DNA of 28,205 bases, taken from Sodaliphilus sp050873765 (GTDB taxonomy: Bacteria; Bacteroidota; Bacteroidia; Bacteroidales; Muribaculaceae). Of this stretch, positions 23,703 through 28,205 are shown piece by piece (within the stretch, counting starts at the first letter, position 1; every line of letters begins with the position of its first letter). Both the position numbers and the translations under genes were made by a program. The notes below the pieces were generated by a model that was not told the DNA's origin, did not search any database, and was given only the letters and a program-made list of their open reading frames with translations. The stretch lies in the NCBI GenBank assembly GCA_050873765.1, contig JBNMJK010000034.1, positions 1-28,205 on the forward strand, in the 5' to 3' direction.

Positions 23703-26132
23703 TTACTTAATAATCAATCGTGATGACTGACGGCCGCTTTGCAGCAGATACACACCCGAAGCAAGACCTGATGTGGAAACCTTGCCATCGACTGCGGTAA
23801 CCGTTTTCACCAGTCGGCCCTCTATGTTGTAGATGTTCACATCGCCCTCAGCGCCGTTCACCGTCACCATTTCGCCAGCATAGGCAGGATTTGGCGCCAC
23901 GGTAAGCTGGTGAGCAGGCTCTGCCACAACGGTACCGATGCCAGAAGCCTCTTTGCTGCCATAAATCAGTTCTATGCCGGGAACCTCAAGAGCGTAGTGC
24001 TCGCCTGTTTTAGGAGCTGCAGTGTTGAAATACACATACACCAACTGCAAAGGATAGTTGGCGAGGTCGGAAGCGTCACACCATTTGTCGGTGGGCAGAT
24101 TGCACACATATTCGCCCTCCACATTCTCTGGAATATCAAAGTCGGTGACCACCTGCGAACCGTTTTTCACATTCGATGAAATGGTCACGCGCTTCACGGC
24201 AAGGTTGCCAGAGCGGAAACGCACACGGAGCGTGTCGGGTATGCCCCACAGTGCCATCTTTTTCGTGAGCTTGATGTAGGGGTTACGCGAGCTTGCACCG
24301 TCAAATTCTATCTTCATGCCATTTTCAAGGGCAGTGACCTTGCGGTTCTTGCCGCCGCTTTGGGTCACGGTCCAGGTTGAAGGGTCGATGCTCACTTGCT
24401 CCACCGTGGTGGTGTGCGCCTTTGGATTTTGCACGCTCACCTTCACTGTGCCTTGAAAGTTCTCGCCTGTGCCAGATATTTCGGCATCGCCATCAGCCAC
24501 AGCTTTCACCACGCCAGCCTCATTCACCTGCGCCACATCGGGGTTGCTTGAAGTCCAAGTCATCACCGATGGATCCACAATGTCGCTGCTTGCGCCGCTC
24601 ACGCCAAGCACCTTGATTTCGTAGTCGTGGCTCTTGTCAACCACCACGCTTTCGTCGCGGAGCATTTTCTCTGCGTTCACGATGCGCACGGGCTGGGTGC
24701 ACTTCACACCATGGTATTCAGCGTAAATATTGCCGTCGGCAGGAGTGGCAGAGGCAATGAAGTGGCCATCACGGAACGACCCCACCTGTGGGTCACAAGA
24801 AAGGGTCACGCCTTCCATATCACGCACTTTCAGCACACCATATTTATTGTAGCCCCACACCTTGGGTGCAATTTTCGCGCTGATGGAGATGTTCCAGCAT
24901 CGGGGCTCAAAGTTGAGCATTCCTATTTCATCATCTACGGGAGCGTTCGACACGAGCAGGCAGCCATTGCCCACCGAGCGCAGCGAACCGTCGCTTGGGG
25001 TGTTCACCACATCGCCGTTCACCACCATGCACGAAGAGCCACCGCCGTCGAGGTTTACAGCATTCACAGCGCCAAGGCCCAAGAACACGCCAGCTGCCTC
25101 GCCTAACGACACGCCCGACGATTTAGGGCTACGGCCATCAATCACCACAAAATACACCTTGGTGCTGTCAGCATTGAATCCGATGCAAGTGCGTGGATGG
25201 CGTTCTGCCCACTCGTCAACCACTTGTCCGTTGCGCATAATGATATTGTCGCTGCCGCCCATCAGTTCCTTGAAATTCTTGAGCAGCCCAGGCTGTGAGC
25301 GCAAATCCACTTTCAGGTTGATGGCCAATTCATCGCCCTTGGCCATAGCCTTCAAGCGGTCGATGCAAGTGCCGCGAGCCCACAGAATGGCGCTGCCGGC
25401 AGGAATATCGGTCACGCCGTTGCCGTCGAACACAGAATCCACTACGCAGTTTTCCACAGCATTGGCATGCCAGGCAAACTTACCCTCCTTAGGGTGAATG
25501 AGCGCTTTCACGCCGCCCGAGCAGTTCTCGGTCTTAGGCCCGTATGCATTGGTGTAGAGGTTGATTTGATTGCCCTGCGTGTCTTCCCACTCCAGCCGCT
25601 GCATATTCACAGTGTGAAGGCGGTAGGATTCGCCCTTGTGGGTGATAGAGCCATAGAAGTCCACACGGTCGATGTAGGGGTGGCGATTGTCGTCGAGCAC
25701 AAAGCAGGCGCGCCCCACAGGATTGGTCACACACTCATCGAGTTTAAACTGTCCACTTCGTGGAATACCGTTTTCAAGCGTGTTCTGGTAGAAGTAGAAG
25801 TCGCCGTTAGTGGCGCCAATCACTTCGTGCCCAGGGCGGTCGTTACGGGTGGCCATGCTCAGAGGATTCTCCTCACACACGCCCTTGTCGCCGCCTTTGC
25901 AGGTTTCAAAATCCACATACTTGTTGGTCAAGTCCATTTCCATCACACTCACCTTTAAAGGCATGGCTGGAAGGTCATACTTGGCGAAAATCACGCCAGG
26001 CCCCACCGGGTGAGGAAACACAAGCGTGTCCACATCAAACACTTTGCCACCCACAGTCCACTGTGTTCGGGCATTCATCGGCATAGTCAGCAACAAAGCT
26101 GAAGCCGCAATAAATAATAATTTTTTCATCAT
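23703..26132 (-). CDS. NAGPA-type phosphodiester glycosidase with T9SS C-terminal signal
   Basis: The 809-residue protein has a signal peptide (residues 1-21) and an NAGPA (phosphodiester glycosidase, DUF2233-type) domain at residues about 60-400. Markers are EVIGATNGDFYFY (107-115), HPRTCIGFNADSTKVYFVV (about 312-330), IDGRSPKSSGVS (331-342) and AVNLDGGGSSCMV (358-370), followed by NTPSDGSLRSVGNG. The family hydrolyses a GlcNAc-alpha-1-phosphodiester bond in animals; bacterial relatives may act on exopolysaccharide or glycan linkages. Residues about 490-570 look like a BIG2-type immunoglobulin domain (TWTSSNPDVAQVNEAGVVKA). Residues 580-730 form a beta-sandwich shared with the next gene. The end (LTVAPNPAYAGEMV to SSRLIIK) is a type A T9SS sorting domain. 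It lies 74 bases after the paralogue at 26207 and probably shares its transcript. Confidence 0.9.
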   Translation of the reverse strand: MMKKLLFIAASALLLTMPMNARTQWTVGGKVFDVDTLVFPHPVGPGVIFAKYDLPAMPLKVSVMEMDLTNKYVDFETCKGGDKGVCEENPLSMATRNDRPGHEVIGATNGDFYFYQNTLENGIPRSGQFKLDECVTNPVGRACFVLDDNRHPYIDRVDFYGSITHKGESYRLHTVNMQRLEWEDTQGNQINLYTNAYGPKTENCSGGVKALIHPKEGKFAWHANAVENCVVDSVFDGNGVTDIPAGSAILWARGTCIDRLKAMAKGDELAINLKVDLRSQPGLLKNFKELMGGSDNIIMRNGQVVDEWAERHPRTCIGFNADSTKVYFVVIDGRSPKSSGVSLGEAAGVFLGLGAVNAVNLDGGGSSCMVVNGDVVNTPSDGSLRSVGNGCLLVSNAPVDDEIGMLNFEPRCWNISISAKIAPKVWGYNKYGVLKVRDMEGVTLSCDPQVGSFRDGHFIASATPADGNIYAEYHGVKCTQPVRIVNAEKMLRDESVVVDKSHDYEIKVLGVSGASSDIVDPSVMTWTSSNPDVAQVNEAGVVKAVADGDAEISGTGENFQGTVKVSVQNPKAHTTTVEQVSIDPSTWTVTQSGGKNRKVTALENGMKIEFDGASSRNPYIKLTKKMALWGIPDTLRVRFRSGNLAVKRVTISSNVKNGSQVVTDFDIPENVEGEYVCNLPTDKWCDASDLANYPLQLVYVYFNTAAPKTGEHYALEVPGIELIYGSKEASGIGTVVAEPAHQLTVAPNPAYAGEMVTVNGAEGDVNIYNIEGRLVKTVTAVDGKVSTSGLASGVYLLQSGRQSSRLIIK

Positions 26133-26206
26133 ATAAGTTTTTATTCTCAGATGCAGTTTATCATATTATTGTCAATATTTCTGGCAGTTATATTTATCAA
26201 GTAAAT

Positions 26207-28205
26207 TTAAACAGCCTCTAATATTATATTGATGAGGGTGGTTACATCGCCTACGTTCACCGAGCCGTCTGCGTTGAGGTCGCATGCGGTGTCGGTATAG
26301 TCGTTCAAGCCCAAAATCTTGTTGATGAGGGCTGTCACATCGGTCACATTTACCACGCCATTGCCATCTACATCGCCCTTCACCGGGGCTGGCGCCACGG
26401 CATCGTACACCGTTTCAAACCCTTGGAAATTGATGGTGTAGCTCTTGCCGGTAGTGGAGGCGCCCATATTGAGCTGAATGGTGCTCAATGTGAGCGGATA
26501 GTTACCCATGTCGCAAGTGTCGATCCACGAGGCGGTGGGCAGTGTAAGCACCAGGTCTTTACCTGCAATCACAGTGTCGGGGGTAAGCGTTTGATAGCTG
26601 ATTTTTTCACCATTTCGGCGAATACCCATCACCACGTTTTTCACCGGTGCTTCTCCAGGGTTAAGACGAATCCGCACAGCGTCAGGCAAGCTCCACAGGC
26701 GCATGGTCTTGCTCAGCACCAATTTGGGACTGCGGCCCGAAGCGCCGGTGTAAGTGTAGTCGAAACCTGCACCATGGGCAGTGCTGACAGCGTTTTTGCC
26801 ACCCGTCTGCGTGATTTTCCAAGTGGAGAGGTCAATGTCGGCATCAATGGGCATCACATGGGAAGTGGGGCGCTCCACAGTCACTTTCATCGTGTCGGTA
26901 AACTCGCCAATACTTCCATACACATAAGCCACGCCATCGGCCACGCCTTGAAGCACTCCCGTAGAAGGGTCAATGGTCACTACGCTTTCATCGCTGCTCC
27001 GCCATGTGAGCGCAGAAGGATTCACGGCGCGTGTCACACCATCGTGGGTGTTTTCCACAGCCACAGAATACGTTCGGTAGGTGTCGGTGATGATGGAGTC
27101 GTTCACAATGTTCAGTCCTTCTCCCTCTCCCAGCACCATCACGGGCACGGTGGCGGTGAGCGAGCCATAAGTGGCAGTGAGTTCTGCGTTGCCTGAGCCA
27201 TCGGCATAGAAGGTGCGGACATCGGTCATTTGTCCCACTGATTTCGGGCAACTCACCGTCACGCCCTGCAAATCGGTGTCGATGAGCAGGCCATACTGGT
27301 TGTAGCCATAGAATTTAGGGGTATATACGCCATATTTTGGCACTTTTGCCACCCAGTCAACGAATGATATTTTGGCTATGGTGCTGTCGGCAGGAGCGGT
27401 GCTCACGGCAAAGAAGCCATTGGCATCGGAGCGTTCAGAGCCGTCGCTCGGCACATTGAGCGTGCCCAAAGCCTGACTGTACATGGTGGAGGAGCCGCCG
27501 CTGTCGAAGTTCAGTCCCTCCCATGCGCCTAACTGGCGGAGCAGGTCGGCGCCTTCAGTGGTGCGTGCCCCGCTCGAAATGGGGGAGCGACCATCAATCT
27601 GCACCATAATCAGCTTCGACTCGTCTTGGCTGTAGCCCATCACGGTAAGCGGCTGATTACTGCTGAACTGGCTCATAATATACTCGGTTTCGAGCACATT
27701 GCCCTTCTCTAAAATTTTAGGTACACTGGAAATCATGGTCTGAGGATTCACCTCGCTTCCGCTCATATACACGCGAATGTCGAAAGTCAGCACATCGCCC
27801 GGCTTCAGACTGTTCACGAAATTGAGCGTGGAGCCTTGTCCTCTAATCACAAAGCCGTTGGCAGGAATATCCATGTCGCCAGCTCCCGATGGAGCCGAAG
27901 TGACCACCAGGCGGAATGGTTTGGCAATGCCAAACTCCTCACCCTCGGCAAGCACTGCCTGCACCTCGGCACAGGTGCCGCGCAAGTTGGTGCTCGACAG
28001 ATAGGTGGACGTGAACAGCTCAATCTGGTCGCAGGCATATTCACTGTTCACCATTCCCATGGCCACAGTCTCACCCTTCTCATTCGTCACGCTGCCGCCA
28101 AAGGACGCATCGCCAAAGAGGGGCTTTTTATTTTGGTCAAGGGAAAAGTCAATCCAATTGCCCACATGGTTCACACCATGATAAATTTTGCCATCGGCAA
28201 TACAT
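26207..28205 (-). CDS. NAGPA-type phosphodiester glycosidase with dockerin-like C-terminus (partial)
   Basis: The gene is incomplete: the frame stays open to the window edge at 28205, so the N-terminus is missing. The visible 666 residues include a region beginning IADGKIYHGVNHVGNW, an NAGPA core with SKLIMVQIDGRSPISSGA, LNFDSGGSSTMYSQ and NVPSDGSERSDANGF, then a BIG2-type domain (LTWRSSDESVVTIDPSTGVLQ) and a beta-sandwich (STWKITQTGGKNA, MRLWSLPDAVRIRL) like its neighbour. The C-terminus is a dockerin-like pair of calcium loops: DVDGNGVVNVTDVTALINKI and DLNADGSVNVGDVTTLINII. It has no T9SS signal. The core has DSGGSS where the paralogue has DGGGSS, a change that could affect activity. Confidence 0.88.
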   Translation of the reverse strand, partial: CIADGKIYHGVNHVGNWIDFSLDQNKKPLFGDASFGGSVTNEKGETVAMGMVNSEYACDQIELFTSTYLSSTNLRGTCAEVQAVLAEGEEFGIAKPFRLVVTSAPSGAGDMDIPANGFVIRGQGSTLNFVNSLKPGDVLTFDIRVYMSGSEVNPQTMISSVPKILEKGNVLETEYIMSQFSSNQPLTVMGYSQDESKLIMVQIDGRSPISSGARTTEGADLLRQLGAWEGLNFDSGGSSTMYSQALGTLNVPSDGSERSDANGFFAVSTAPADSTIAKISFVDWVAKVPKYGVYTPKFYGYNQYGLLIDTDLQGVTVSCPKSVGQMTDVRTFYADGSGNAELTATYGSLTATVPVMVLGEGEGLNIVNDSIITDTYRTYSVAVENTHDGVTRAVNPSALTWRSSDESVVTIDPSTGVLQGVADGVAYVYGSIGEFTDTMKVTVERPTSHVMPIDADIDLSTWKITQTGGKNAVSTAHGAGFDYTYTGASGRSPKLVLSKTMRLWSLPDAVRIRLNPGEAPVKNVVMGIRRNGEKISYQTLTPDTVIAGKDLVLTLPTASWIDTCDMGNYPLTLSTIQLNMGASTTGKSYTINFQGFETVYDAVAPAPVKGDVDGNGVVNVTDVTALINKILGLNDYTDTACDLNADGSVNVGDVTTLINIILEAV

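Overview
The window looks like a chromosomal segment of a Bacteroidales bacterium (Bacteroidota), probably a gut or oral member of the Muribaculaceae/Prevotellaceae type. The family or genus is my inference. The evidence is: Bacteroidota-type promoters (TTTG, about 19 bp, TAnnTTTG) with few Shine-Dalgarno sites; two proteins with C-terminal signals of the type IX secretion system (T9SS); lipoproteins with Bacteroidota-style lipoboxes; and families common in this phylum (lipoprotein serpin, DPP5-like S9 peptidase, DUF4250, DUF2007, dockerin-bearing NAGPA proteins). Most genes are of moderate GC. The AbiE locus and the YhcG remnant are visibly more AT-rich.

Layout, left to right. 1-2.1 kb: a T9SS-secreted multidomain surface protein (minus) with its terminator. 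2.1-3.1 kb: a broken YhcG/DUF1016 PDDEXK nuclease gene (minus), split by what looks like one missing base. 3.2-3.65 kb: a MmcQ/YjbR-family protein. 3.8-5.6 kb: an overlapping three-gene operon (GNAT fused to a zinc ribbon, a small membrane protein, a HEAT-like helical protein). 5.7-6.6 kb: a small membrane protein and a convergent lipoprotein. 6.7-6.8 kb: tRNA-Ser(GCT) with a clear promoter and terminator. 6.9-8.6 kb: an AbiEi/AbiEii type IV toxin-antitoxin pair. 8.8-12.8 kb: mltG, a DUF2007 protein, a GNAT and a secreted S9 peptidase. 12.9-14.1 kb: DUF4250, a membrane protein and exonuclease III on the minus strand. 14.35-15.3 kb: a remnant of an RHS core and a secreted formylglycine-generating-enzyme-like protein. 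15.5-17.15 kb: an RluA-family pseudouridine synthase with a large N-terminal extension. 17.2-18.5 kb: an AI-2E family transporter. 18.55-20.0 kb: xpt and miaA. 20.1-20.9 kb: a Gly/Asn/Ser-rich lipoprotein. 21.05-22.1 kb: an acyltransferase-3 membrane protein. 22.3-23.6 kb: a lipoprotein serpin. 23.7-28.2 kb: two tandem NAGPA-type phosphodiester glycosidase paralogues (minus), the second running off the window.

Housekeeping functions (peptidoglycan synthesis, tRNA modification, purine salvage, base-excision repair) are interleaved with cell-surface functions: T9SS cargo, a periplasmic or surface peptidase, a protease inhibitor and glycosidases. Defence-type functions are the AbiE pair and the decayed YhcG gene. 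I see no insertion sequence, CRISPR array, phage module or rRNA.

The points most worth a second look are the tandem NAGPA paralogues, which share a body but end in different C-terminal modules (dockerin versus T9SS signal) and sit beside the serpin; the GNAT-zinc-ribbon fusion operon; the RHS remnant; and promoters placed so close to start codons that the mRNAs should be almost leaderless. I do not see an obviously new multi-gene system; the NAGPA pair is the nearest candidate.
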